Source: Xanthomarina arctica (lineage in GTDB: Bacteria > Bacteroidota > Bacteroidia > Flavobacteriales > Flavobacteriaceae). Taken from it: a DNA stretch of 64,000 nt. Shown one piece after another: positions 56,294 through 64,000 of this stretch. The DNA lies in the NCBI RefSeq assembly GCF_014638915.1, contig NZ_BMFQ01000002.1, positions 992,001 to 1,056,000 of the forward strand. The letters are read 5' to 3'. How positions within the stretch are numbered: the first letter of the stretch is position 1; each line of letters opens with the position of its first letter. A model generated the notes under the pieces. That model had not been told where the DNA came from, ran no database searches, and was given only the letters and a program-made list of their open reading frames with translations. Position numbers and translations under genes: made by a program.

Positions 56294-56635
56294 ATGGAAA
56301 AACAACCCTTACAAAACGCCACACTAATTTTAGTATTAGGAATTATATCTATCTTAACTTGCTGCTGTTATGGTATCTTAGGTTTACCTATTGGTATTGT
56401 TGCATTAGTTCTGGCTAGTAAGTCTACATCTATTTACGCAGAAAATCCAGAACTCTATTCTGGTTATAACAACGTTAAAACCGGTAAAATTCTTGCTATT
56501 ATTGGAATTGTTTTAAATGTTATTTTCTTAGCTTATGTTTTTTGGATGATTAGCTTAATTGGATGGGAAGCTTTGCAAGATCCTGATATGATACAAGAAA
56601 AATTAAGAGAGTTTCAAGATATGCAACAAGTTTAA
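56294..56635 (+). CDS. CCC-motif (DUF4190-like) membrane protein
   Basis: A 113-residue protein with two hydrophobic helices, the first containing the three-cysteine motif ISILTCCCYGILGLPIGIVALVLA, then a polar loop (YNNVKTGKILAIIG) and second helix (IIGIVLNVIFLAYVFWMI). The C-terminal tail is acidic. The motif defines the CCC-motif membrane protein family of Flavobacteriia. Two terminators follow about 125 bp downstream. Confidence 0.88.
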   Translation: MEKQPLQNATLILVLGIISILTCCCYGILGLPIGIVALVLASKSTSIYAENPELYSGYNNVKTGKILAIIGIVLNVIFLAYVFWMISLIGWEALQDPDMIQEKLREFQDMQQV

Positions 56636-56760
56636 AGTTAAACGATGGATCTAAAACCATCAAAACTCAACAGCTAATTAGTTCTATCAATTATCAGTAA
56701 TATATAATGTTGCGAAACATCAACTTTTAATTTTTTACTTTATTAGCTTCATAAACAAAA

Positions 56761-56790
56761 AAGAGCAATCCACTTAAATGGATTGCTCTT
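56761..56790. terminator. First hairpin of a convergent terminator pair
   Basis: AAGAGCAATCCA and TGGATTGCTCTT form a perfect 12-bp stem around CTTAAA, between the convergent CCC-motif and rocD genes, with Ts on the plus side. Confidence 0.85.
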
Positions 56791-56801
56791 TCTAAAAAAT
56801 G

Positions 56802-56834
56802 AAACCTGAAAGATTTTAAAAATCTTTCAGGTTT
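56802..56834 (-). terminator. Terminator of rocD
   Basis: AAACCTGAAAGATT and AATCTTTCAGGTTT form a perfect 14-bp stem with loop TTAAA, 8 bp beyond the rocD stop codon. Confidence 0.85.
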
Positions 56835-56841
56835 TCTAAAA

Positions 56842-58086
56842 TTATTTTTCAAATTGCTTTAAAGTTTTCACAATAATTGAAACACAGTCTAATAACTGTT
56901 CTTCGTTCATTACTAAAGGTGGAGCAAAACGAATAATGTTTCCATGAGTTGGTTTTGCTAATAAGCCATTATCGCGTAATGCCATACAAATGTTCCAAGC
57001 AGTTTCGCTTTCTTCATCGTCGTTAATTACAATGGCATTTAATAATCCTTTTCCTCTTACTAAATGTACCAAATCTGTTGTTTCGATATATTTGTTAAGC
57101 TCACTTCTAAAAAGTTGCCCTAGAGTTTCAGCATTTTCAGCAAGATTTTCGTCTCTTACAACTTCTAAAGCGGCAATAGCTACTGCTGCCGCAACTGGAT
57201 TTCCACCAAAAGTAGAACCATGATTTCCTGGTTGGATTACATTCATAACATTATCATTTGCTAACACAGCAGATACTGGGTATGCTCCACCACTTAATGC
57301 TTTTCCAAGAATTAAAATATCTGGTTTTACATTTTCATGATCTACAGCTAATATTTTTCCAGTTCTAGCAATTCCTGTTTGAACTTCATCTGCAATAAAT
57401 AACACATTGTATTTTTCGCATAAAGCTCTTGCTTTTGTTAAATAACCTTCTTGTGGCACAAAAACTCCAGCTTCACCTTGAATTGGCTCAACTAAAAATC
57501 CAGCAATATTTGAATTATTTTTTAATTCTGTTTCTAAAGCCTCTAAATTATCATAATCGATTTTTATAAATCCTTTAGTATATGGTCCAAAATGTTTTCT
57601 AGCAACAGGATCATTAGAAAAAGAAATAATAGTTGTTGTTCTTCCGTGGAAGTTATTTTTACAAACAATAATTTCTGCTTCATTTTCTTCAATTCCTTTT
57701 ACTTCATAAGCCCATTTTCTACATAGTTTTAAAGCGGTTTCCACTGCTTCAGCTCCTGTATTCATTGGTAATAATTTATCGAAGCCAAAAAATTCGCAAG
57801 CAAATTTCTCGTATTTCCCAAGGACATCGTTATAAAATGCTCTGGAGGTAAGGGTTAATGTTTGAGCTTGGTTTACCATAGCTCCAACAATTTTTGGATG
57901 ACAATGTCCTTGGTTTACTGCTGAGTAAGCTGAAAGAAAATCGTAATATCTATTTCCTTCAACATCCCATACATAAACACCTTCTCCTTTTGCTAATACA
58001 ACAGGAAGTGGATGATAATTGTGTGCTCCGTACTTGTTTTCTAAATCTATCGCTTGTTGCGATGTTAATTGGTCTAAAACAGCCAT
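56842..58086 (-). CDS. rocD: Ornithine aminotransferase
   Basis: A class III PLP aminotransferase converting ornithine and 2-oxoglutarate to glutamate semialdehyde and glutamate, in arginine/proline interconversion. The 414-residue protein has [66 protein letters not shown] and the PLP lysine in [18 protein letters not shown]. All match ornithine-oxo-acid transaminases rather than acetylornithine enzymes. It is leftward and monocistronic. Confidence 0.95.
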   Translation of the reverse strand: MAVLDQLTSQQAIDLENKYGAHNYHPLPVVLAKGEGVYVWDVEGNRYYDFLSAYSAVNQGHCHPKIVGAMVNQAQTLTLTSRAFYNDVLGKYEKFACEFFGFDKLLPMNTGAEAVETALKLCRKWAYEVKGIEENEAEIIVCKNNFHGRTTTIISFSNDPVARKHFGPYTKGFIKIDYDNLEALETELKNNSNIAGFLVEPIQGEAGVFVPQEGYLTKARALCEKYNVLFIADEVQTGIARTGKILAVDHENVKPDILILGKALSGGAYPVSAVLANDNVMNVIQPGNHGSTFGGNPVAAAVAIAALEVVRDENLAENAETLGQLFRSELNKYIETTDLVHLVRGKGLLNAIVINDDEESETAWNICMALRDNGLLAKPTHGNIIRFAPPLVMNEEQLLDCVSIIVKTLKQFEK

Positions 58087-58465
58087 TTTTAAATAATTTA
58101 AGGTTTAATGTCTAAATAAAAGACATCGTTTGACACCATGTTTTTAAGGTGCAAAAAATTAATATTTAAATCTCGCTAAGCGAGTAAAATAACCATTCCT
58201 ACTGTACCTTTATCCTTTCGAAGTTATACTCACCATAACTTTAGAGCAGGTGATAGTCGAAAATTCAGCGTGGGAGAGAAATCATCCCTTAGGGCTCGCA
58301 AATTACAAAAAATTATACGGCTAAATAAAATATTAACAATTAGATTTTGAAGGACTTTTATTGAAAATCCCCCTTCAAATTAAGTCACTTCTGTTTCAGG
58401 AAAAATTAAATCGTTTTAAAGAATTTATACCTCATGAGACTTTCTTGTTATAAATCTCTAAAAAA

Positions 58466-58496
58466 TCATAAATCTTAACTCGTAAATCGTAAATCC
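58466..58496. repeat. Short-period repeat of TAAATC(G) words
   Basis: ATCATAAATCTTAACTCGTAAATCGTAAATCC in overlapping form shows a 7-8 base word repeated four times, just upstream of the rlmD promoter. Confidence 0.6.
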
Positions 58497-58502
58497 TTTC
58501 AT

Positions 58503-58510
58503 TACTTTTG
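58503..58510 (+). promoter_or_regulatory. Candidate leaderless -7 element of rlmD
   Basis: TACTTTTG matches TAnnTTTG and ends 4 bases before the ATG at 58515. No TTG is present at the usual -33 distance, so the call is weak. Confidence 0.4.
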
Positions 58511-58514
58511 CCAG

Positions 58515-59927
58515 ATGTCTAGAAGAAAAACCAAAAAACAGATTTTTACAAACGTAGAAGTTATTGATGCTGGAGCAAAAGGAAAAACTATTGCTAAAGC
58601 TGAAGATGGTAAAGTTATATTTTTACCTAATGCCGTTCCAGGAGATGTTGTTGATGTGCAAACCTTTAAAAAGAGAAAATCTTATTACGAAGGAAAAGCC
58701 ATTGCATTCCATAAACTTTCAGATAAGCGTGTTACACCAGAATGTGAGCATTTTGGCACTTGTGGTGGCTGTAAATGGCAAGACATGGGTTATGAACACC
58801 AATTGTTTTATAAACAAAAGGAAATAGTTAATAATTTAACCCGACTTGGACATTTAGATTTACCAGAAGTCACTCCTATTTTAGGGGCTGAAAACGAATA
58901 TTTCTATAGAAATAAAATGGAATTTTCTTTTAGCGATAGTCGTTGGTTAACACTCGAAGAGGTTCAATCTGATGAAGACTTAGGAGATAGAAATGCTTTA
59001 GGATTTCATATTCCTGGTATGTGGGACAAAATTTTAGACATTAAAAAATGTCATTTACAGGCAGATCCTTCCAATGCCATAAGAAATGCTGTGAAAGATT
59101 TCGCTGTTAAAAATGATTTAGAATTCTTTAATACTAGAAATCAAACGGGACTTTTAAGAACGTTAATGCTTCGTACCTCTTCTACAGGAGATATTATGGT
59201 TATGATTCAGTTTTTCAAGGAAGACAAAATAAAAAGAGAATTGTTACTGGATTTCTTAGCGGAAACATTCCCTGAGATAACCTCTTTACAATATGTTGTT
59301 AACGAAAAAGCAAACGACACCATTTACGATCAGGAAGTTATTTGCTATAAAGGTCAAGATCATATTTTTGAAGAAATGGAAGGCTTAAAGTTTAAAATTA
59401 ATGCCAAGTCCTTCTATCAAACAAATTCAGAGCAAGCTTATCAGCTTTACAAAATAACAAGAGATTACGCTGGATTAACAGGAAATGAGCTGGTTTACGA
59501 TTTATATACCGGAACTGGAACCATTGCTCAATTTGTTGCCAAACAAGCAAAAAAAGTAATTGGTGTAGAAGCCGTTCCAGACGCTATTACTGCAGCAAAA
59601 GAAAATGCACAATTAAATGGTATTGAAAACGTTGAATTCTATGTTGGGGATATGAAAAATGTTTTTAATGATGATTTTATCAAAACTCATGGTCATCCAG
59701 ACGTTATTATTACAGATCCACCAAGAGATGGTATGCATAAAGATGTGGTACAACAAATTTTAAATATCGCTCCAGAAAAAGTGGTTTATGTTAGTTGTAA
59801 TAGTGCTACACAGGCAAGAGATCTAGAACTAATGAAAGATATGTATAAAATTACAAGAGTAAGACCTGTGGATATGTTCCCACAAACCCACCATGTGGAA
59901 AATGTTGTACTTTTGGAAAAACATTAA
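58515..59927 (+). CDS. rlmD: 23S rRNA (uracil-C5)-methyltransferase RlmD
   Basis: A 470-residue SAM-dependent enzyme of the TrmA/RumA family. An N-terminal TRAM domain (NVEVIDAGAKGKTIAKAEDGKVIFLPNAVPGDVVDV) is followed by an iron-sulfur motif (CEHFGTCGGCKWQDM, with a fourth Cys in DIKKCHL), a methyltransferase core (DLYTGTGTIAQFVAKQAKKVIGVE), and the catalytic loop ITDPPRDGMH and VYVSCNSATQARDL. It methylates a uracil of 23S rRNA by homology. The two genes downstream (DUF6452, DUF6048) follow it after only 5 bp. Confidence 0.94.
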   Translation: MSRRKTKKQIFTNVEVIDAGAKGKTIAKAEDGKVIFLPNAVPGDVVDVQTFKKRKSYYEGKAIAFHKLSDKRVTPECEHFGTCGGCKWQDMGYEHQLFYKQKEIVNNLTRLGHLDLPEVTPILGAENEYFYRNKMEFSFSDSRWLTLEEVQSDEDLGDRNALGFHIPGMWDKILDIKKCHLQADPSNAIRNAVKDFAVKNDLEFFNTRNQTGLLRTLMLRTSSTGDIMVMIQFFKEDKIKRELLLDFLAETFPEITSLQYVVNEKANDTIYDQEVICYKGQDHIFEEMEGLKFKINAKSFYQTNSEQAYQLYKITRDYAGLTGNELVYDLYTGTGTIAQFVAKQAKKVIGVEAVPDAITAAKENAQLNGIENVEFYVGDMKNVFNDDFIKTHGHPDVIITDPPRDGMHKDVVQQILNIAPEKVVYVSCNSATQARDLELMKDMYKITRVRPVDMFPQTHHVENVVLLEKH

Positions 59928-59932
59928 ATAAG

Positions 59933-60466
59933 TTGAAAAAAATAATTGCTTTACTTCTACTCTGTTTTGCTGTAACTAACTGCGAAAAAGACGATATATG
60001 TTCTGAAAGTACTGAAACAACACCAAATATGCATGTTGCATTTTATAGCATCACGATTCCTAGTGATGATATTCCAAAAAGTGTTACCAAACTTAGGATT
60101 ACTGGGGTAGGAAATTCTGAAGTTTTATCTATTAATGATGGCGCTACCATTTACAATGGCGCCTCTGACGTCACTGAAGCTTATTTACCTTTAAAAACTA
60201 CAGAAAATAATACACAATACGTCCTTCATAAAAACTATTCAGTGGATGAAGACGACGTTGTTTTAGGCAACCCTGATACCATATCCATAGATTATATAAG
60301 GAAAGAAGTTTTCGTGTCTCGTGCTTGTGGCTATAAAATTATTTATGAAAATGTTGTTTTAACTGTTTTAGACGATGGCGATAATTGGATACAATTGGCT
60401 CTAGCCGCAAACGACAATCAAACTGTAGAAAATGAAGAAGAGATACAATATAAAATATATCATTAA
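59933..60466 (+). CDS. DUF6452 family lipoprotein
   Basis: A 177-residue lipoprotein starting at TTG, five bases after rlmD. The lipobox AVTNCEKDDICS gives Cys18. The chain fits DUF6452: ICSESTETTPNMHVAFYS, KLRITGVGN, and YIRKEVFVSRACGYKIIYEN. Function is unknown. The last 35 bp overlap the next gene, indicating coupling with the DUF6048 outer-membrane protein. Confidence 0.88.
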   Translation: MKKIIALLLLCFAVTNCEKDDICSESTETTPNMHVAFYSITIPSDDIPKSVTKLRITGVGNSEVLSINDGATIYNGASDVTEAYLPLKTTENNTQYVLHKNYSVDEDDVVLGNPDTISIDYIRKEVFVSRACGYKIIYENVVLTVLDDGDNWIQLALAANDNQTVENEEEIQYKIYH

Positions 60467-61166
60467 TACCTTAATTGTTATGTTGCTTCTTTTTTGTGCT
60501 TCTTCCCAAGCTCAAAATGATAGTATTATTGGTACAAAAACTGATTCCATTAAGCAAAAGGAGAATTATGGATTGCGCTTAGGGGTTGATTTGAGTAAAT
60601 TAATTCAGACTTTTACGAACGACGACTATACTGGTTTTGAAGTTGATGCCGATTTTAGACTAACCAAAAAATTATATCTGGCAGGAGAAATTGGAGCTGA
60701 AGAAGATACAAACATTACCGATTACATTAATGCCACAACCAAGGGTACTTATTTTAAAGTTGGTGTAGATTATAATGTTTACGACAACTGGTATGGAATG
60801 GAAAACATGATTTATGGTGGATTTCGTATTGGAGCAAGTGCCTTCACCCAAACCTTGAATAGTTATAGCATTTATTCACAAAACCAATATTGGGCACCGC
60901 AACTTTCTTCAAATGAAAGTGTTGAATTTAGTGGTCTTACAGCTATTTGGGGTGAATTTATTCTTGGTATTAAAGTAGAAGTTTTAAATAATCTTTATTT
61001 GGGGCTTAATGCGCAATTTAAATACATGGTTAGTGAAGACGAGCCTGAAAATTTTGAAAACATATACATTCCAGGGTTTCAAAAAACGTATGATAGTGGT
61101 AACTTTGGTTTTGGATATGGCTATACTGTTTCTTACATGATTCCTCTTTATAAGAAGAATAAATAA
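60432..61166 (+). CDS. DUF6048 family outer-membrane protein
   Basis: The 244-residue protein has a signal peptide (NTLIVMLLLFCASSQAQ) and a barrel-like body: YGLRLGVDLSKLIQTFTNDDYTGFEVDADFRLTKKLYLAGEIG, YFKVGVDYNVYDNWYGMENMIYGGFRIG, terminal strand GYTVSYMIPLY. It matches DUF6048. It overlaps the DUF6452 lipoprotein gene by 35 bp. A lipoprotein-barrel pair is the most likely arrangement in the outer membrane, but no substrate is known. Confidence 0.87.
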   Translation: MKKRYNIKYIINTLIVMLLLFCASSQAQNDSIIGTKTDSIKQKENYGLRLGVDLSKLIQTFTNDDYTGFEVDADFRLTKKLYLAGEIGAEEDTNITDYINATTKGTYFKVGVDYNVYDNWYGMENMIYGGFRIGASAFTQTLNSYSIYSQNQYWAPQLSSNESVEFSGLTAIWGEFILGIKVEVLNNLYLGLNAQFKYMVSEDEPENFENIYIPGFQKTYDSGNFGFGYGYTVSYMIPLYKKNK

Positions 61167-61294
61167 TTCTTGAAATAGCATCTCAAGTTACATGATTTAA
61201 GGAATTTCGATGATAGGAACTAAAAACTATTAGAGATTCTTTTCTAAAATAGAAAACTTAACCCAGATCAAATTTCACAAAATTACATTTCAAC

Positions 61295-61346
61295 TAAAAA
61301 CTGAGACTGAGACTGAAAACTGAGACTGAGACTGAGACTGAAAACT
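61295..61346. repeat. (GAGACT)n degenerate tandem hexamer
   Basis: Blocks of CTGAGACTGAGACTGAAAA are repeated with interruptions by AAAA; the array abuts and enters the stop codon of the leftward methyltransferase gene. Confidence 0.85.
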
Positions 61347-62505
61347 AATAATCATTAAACTTAGCCTTCTTACTTCCCTCATACATAACATACTTTACCA
61401 AACGCGCTTCTAATTTCGCATTTACTAAATGTATTTTTCTTGATGGACGTAAACCCACATGTTTTAATGCATCCAGATTAGAGGTTATAAACCATGCATC
61501 TGTTCCTGGATAACTTTGTTTTAGGGTATCGCCAATATCTTTATAGAATTCTTCCATATCAATATCTAAACGCTCTCCATAAGGCGGATTAAATACCATG
61601 TGCAGTTTGTTATCACCTGCTTTTTGAGTTTTAAAGAAATCTTCGTGTTTGATTGTTATAAATTCATCTAAATGAGCATTTTTAACATTATCAATCGCTT
61701 TAGTTACAGCCGAAGGGGATTTATCATAACCCATTATTTTATAATGAAAATCTCTAGTCTTACTTAAAAGCGAACCTTCAATTTTTTCAAATAATTCCAC
61801 ATCCCAATCAGACCAACGTTCGAAAGCAAATTCTTTTCGCATTAAGTTTGGTGGAATATTACAAGCAATCATAGCAGCCTCGGCCAAAATAGTGCCACTT
61901 CCACACATAGGATCCATAAAATCACTTTGTCCGTCCCACCCAGAAAGCATAACCAAACCAGCGGCAAGCACTTCGTTAATTGGTGCAATATTGGTTGCAG
62001 TTTTATAACCACGTTTGTGTAAAGAATCTCCTGAAGAATCTAAAGAAATATGACAGATCTCTCTATCTATATGTACGTTAATTTTTAAATCTGGAAACTT
62101 TAAATCCACATTAGGTCTTTCTCCTGTAGTGTCTCTAAATTTATCAACAACAGCATCTTTTGTTTTCTGTGCAATATATAATGAATGGGTAAATACCGTA
62201 GAATTAATGGTTGCATCTACTGCTAAAGTCCCAGATGGTTTTAAATATTTGTCCCAAGACATTTTATAGATTTTATCGTACAAATCTTTTTCATCCTTAA
62301 CTTTAAACGTTTCAATGGGTTTCAAAATTTTTATAGCTGTACGCAAGGCTAGATTGGCTTTGTACATAAAGCCTTTATCTCCTGTAAAACTAACATTTCG
62401 GATGCCAATTTTTACATCTTGAGCTCCAAGTTGCGTCAATTCTTTAGCTAGTAGTTCTTCAAAGCCAAATAAGGTTTTGGCAACCATTTTAAAATTATTC
62501 TCCAT
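61345..62505 (-). CDS. THUMP-domain RNA methyltransferase (RlmL-like)
   Basis: 386 residues from the ATG at 62505 (MENNFKMVAKTLFGFEELLAKELTQLG); starts at 62514 or further upstream are less likely. The N-terminal ferredoxin-like/THUMP region (to about 150) precedes a class I SAM-dependent methyltransferase: DPMCGSGTILAEAAMIACNIPP, MGYDKSPSAVTKAIDNV and the NPPYGERL motif typical of base-modifying enzymes. It corresponds to the N-terminal half of E. coli RlmL, which methylates G2445 of 23S rRNA, without the RlmK half. It targets RNA by homology; the exact nucleotide is uncertain. Confidence 0.9.
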   Translation of the reverse strand: MENNFKMVAKTLFGFEELLAKELTQLGAQDVKIGIRNVSFTGDKGFMYKANLALRTAIKILKPIETFKVKDEKDLYDKIYKMSWDKYLKPSGTLAVDATINSTVFTHSLYIAQKTKDAVVDKFRDTTGERPNVDLKFPDLKINVHIDREICHISLDSSGDSLHKRGYKTATNIAPINEVLAAGLVMLSGWDGQSDFMDPMCGSGTILAEAAMIACNIPPNLMRKEFAFERWSDWDVELFEKIEGSLLSKTRDFHYKIMGYDKSPSAVTKAIDNVKNAHLDEFITIKHEDFFKTQKAGDNKLHMVFNPPYGERLDIDMEEFYKDIGDTLKQSYPGTDAWFITSNLDALKHVGLRPSRKIHLVNAKLEARLVKYVMYEGSKKAKFNDY

Positions 62506-62559
62506 TGTATACATTAAATAGATTGCAAAAATACAGTATTTTTGTGGCAACTTTAATGA

Positions 62560-62700
62560 ATTGGGTTAAGGATTGAGCAATTGTTGGAGCTCTTTTTATT
62601 TTATCTTTTATAAAATAAAAAAGCGACTTGCGAAAGCCTGACTCTACGAAGTGGAAACGTAGTGGAGTAACCTCCAAAAGAAATAAAAAAGAAATTCCAG
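62560..62700. other. Structured intergenic element with long A/T hairpin
   Basis: The gap between divergent methyltransferase genes holds a hairpin (stem TTTTTATTTTAT 62593-62604 with ATAAAATAAAAA 62610-62621, extended by GCT/AGC). It is followed by a G+C-richer tail with CTACG/CGTAG arms (62644-62648 and 62658-62662). It resembles repeated palindromic elements I associate with flavobacterial intergenic regions; this association is from memory. Confidence 0.45.
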
Positions 62701-62718
62701 ATTTCATGGAAAATTGAT

Positions 62719-63450
62719 ATGATAGAAAACAACACACAATGGTATGCTTCATGGTTTGACACGCCTTACTACCATATTTTATATAAAGACAGAAACCACG
62801 ATGAGGCTCAACTGTTTATGGACAACCTTACCCAGTATTTAAATTTACCAGAAGATGGAAAGATACTAGATCTTGCATGTGGCAAAGGGCGACATTCTGT
62901 TTATTTAAATTCTTTAGGGTATGATGTAACTGGAGTGGATTTATCTGATAATAGCATAGCTCACGCTAAGCAATTTGAAAATGACACCTTACATTTTGAA
63001 GTACATGATATGTGTAAACCGTTTAATAAGCAATTCGATGCGGTTTTTAACCTCTTTACAAGTTTTGGTTATTTTGAAGACGAAGCTGATAATTTAAAAA
63101 CCATTAAATCAATTCAAGAAGATTTAAACGATTATGGTTTTGGTGTTATCGATTTCATGAACATTGATTTCGTGATAAGCAATTTGGTGCCTGAAGACTC
63201 GAAAACAGTTGAAGGTATAGAATTTCATCTTAAACGTTATGTGAAAGATGGGTTTCTATTTAAAGACATTTCTTTTGAAGATAAAGGCGAAAAATTTGAG
63301 TTTCAGGAAAAAGTAAAGGTTTTAACTTTAGCCGATTTTGAAGTGCTTTTTGAAAAAGCTGGGGTTCATTTATTGGACGTTTTTGGCGATTATAAATTGC
63401 GTAAATTTGATAAAAAATCATCTGACCGATTGGTCATGATCTTTAAATAG
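62719..63450 (+). CDS. Class I SAM-dependent methyltransferase
   Basis: A 243-residue small-molecule-type methyltransferase. Motif I is ILDLACGKGRHSVYLNSLGYDVTGVDLS (about 49-77), motif II around DAVFNLFTSFGYFED, and motif III region VIDFMNIDFV. The C-terminal part is beta-rich (EFHLKRYVKDGFLFKDISFEDKGEKFEFQEKVKVL) as in UbiE/Tam-type enzymes. There is no RNA-binding domain. The substrate is unknown. It is followed by a ZIP transporter gene after about 57 bp. Confidence 0.9.
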   Translation: MIENNTQWYASWFDTPYYHILYKDRNHDEAQLFMDNLTQYLNLPEDGKILDLACGKGRHSVYLNSLGYDVTGVDLSDNSIAHAKQFENDTLHFEVHDMCKPFNKQFDAVFNLFTSFGYFEDEADNLKTIKSIQEDLNDYGFGVIDFMNIDFVISNLVPEDSKTVEGIEFHLKRYVKDGFLFKDISFEDKGEKFEFQEKVKVLTLADFEVLFEKAGVHLLDVFGDYKLRKFDKKSSDRLVMIFK

Positions 63451-63507
63451 GCTGCGTCTTTTATTTGATTAATAATAAATAAAATTCCTACTTCAAGGAA
63501 AATAAAT

Positions 63508-64000
63508 ATGATTAAATACTTATTACCTGTATTTGCAGTCCTTATTGGTGCTCTAATTGTTTTAGTTTTAAAACAAAAGCGAAGCTTATTTACAAAGCTC
63601 TTACTCTCTTTTAGTGGTGCTTTTTTATTGGCTCTAACCTTATTTGATTTATTACCGGAAGTTTATGCGCACCTAGAAGCCAAACAAACTGGGTTGTTTA
63701 TTATGTTTGGGATTTTATTGCAAATTGTTTTAGAATTTTTCTCTAAAGGTGCCGAGCATGGCCATATTCACATTCATAAAAATAGCACACAGTTTCCATG
63801 GTTGTTGTTTATTAGTTTATGTATTCATAGTTTTTTAGAAGGTTTTCCTATCCATCAACATAATGATATGGTTTATGGGGTTTTAATACATAAAATACCT
63901 ATTGCTACGCTAATTACTAGTTTTCTGGTTCAATCTCATTACAGCAAATTACAAATAGCCGGGTTTTTAATTTTCTTTGCGGCCATGACACCTCTTGGAA
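63508..64000 (+). CDS. ZIP family metal transporter, 3' end cut off
   Basis: 164 codons are readable before the window ends; the frame is open to the edge. The protein starts MIKYLLPVFAVLIGALIVLVLKQ with a transmembrane helix, continues with FSGAFLLALTLFDLLPEVY (ZIP helix 2), a histidine-rich loop (AEHGHIHIHKN) that probably binds metal, and the ZIP signature CIHSFLEGFPI in helix 4, then HKIPIATLI. It would take zinc or another divalent metal into the cytoplasm. The remaining C-terminal helices are outside the window. Confidence 0.9.
   Translation, partial: MIKYLLPVFAVLIGALIVLVLKQKRSLFTKLLLSFSGAFLLALTLFDLLPEVYAHLEAKQTGLFIMFGILLQIVLEFFSKGAEHGHIHIHKNSTQFPWLLFISLCIHSFLEGFPIHQHNDMVYGVLIHKIPIATLITSFLVQSHYSKLQIAGFLIFFAAMTPLG

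Larger units (their letters stand above)
58087..58514. other. Intergenic region with a structured, higher-GC segment
   Basis: This 428-bp gap between divergent rocD and rlmD holds a perfect small inverted repeat, CTCGCT-A-AGCGAG (58172-58184), directly before a 56-codon open frame without ATG (58180-58350). It also holds a degenerate word repeat, CGTAAATCGTAAATC, near 58466-58496. Confidence 0.5.

Overview
The window is AT-rich chromosomal DNA from a member of the Flavobacteriaceae (Bacteroidetes), probably marine. The reasons are the type IX secretion (T9SS) and gliding genes (PorQ, PorP/SprF, cargo with type A and type B sorting domains), Bacteroidetes promoters of the form TTG-N~20-TAnnTTTG, near absence of Shine-Dalgarno sequences, and gene families typical of the group (UMF1-type MFS, DUF6452/DUF6048, CCC-motif membrane protein, DUF2752, DUF1572). 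The genus cannot be fixed from the sequence alone. I see no phage, complete insertion sequence, CRISPR array, rRNA or tRNA.

Layout. 1-2.9 kb: polyphosphate genes (ppx start, ppk1) and a SixA-type phosphatase. 3.3-16.4 kb: a surface-adhesin operon made of a small secreted protein, a 3232-residue repeat adhesin with a gliding/T9SS type B C-terminus, its PorP/SprF partner and a TPR-PD40-OmpA protein. 17-22.1 kb: a CAP lipoprotein, pdxH, then the leftward pyrR-(orphan)-pyrB-(small protein)-rnz cluster. 22.3-28.8 kb: rpsA, cmk, porQ and lon, all leftward. 29.1-32.1 kb: an ECF sigma/anti-sigma pair followed by two secreted beta-helix-type proteins (DUF4097-like, DUF2807). 32.1-37.8 kb: MFS transporter, M48 protease, lipoprotein MsrB, a DinB-like protein, lpdA, aroQ. 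37.9-40.2 kb: three small outer-membrane beta-barrel genes, two of them close paralogs, plus a broken remnant of a fourth, lying between aroQ and xerD.

40.4-49.3 kb: xerD, a PAS histidine kinase, rny, a 6S-type RNA, zapA with a coiled-coil partner, an M23 peptidase and a TonB-dependent receptor. 49.5-53.7 kb: two unknown membrane-anchored proteins, a cysteine desulfurase, a calcium-repeat lipoprotein, an Smr-domain protein and a small membrane protein. 54-56.6 kb: a T9SS type A cargo protein, DUF2752 and the CCC-motif membrane protein. 56.8-64 kb: ornithine aminotransferase, rlmD with DUF6452 and DUF6048, an RlmL-like methyltransferase, a second methyltransferase and the 5' part of a ZIP metal transporter.

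The functional theme is cell-surface biogenesis: T9SS core (porQ), export and anchoring of a giant adhesin (SprF/OmpA), a second T9SS cargo, envelope-stress-type regulation, and several outer-membrane barrels, embedded in housekeeping genes. The most informative non-coding signals are the 6S-type RNA between zapA and rny, many intrinsic terminators, several near-leaderless promoters, and a recurring class of intergenic short-period (6-9 bp, once 21 bp) repeats whose unit differs from gap to gap.
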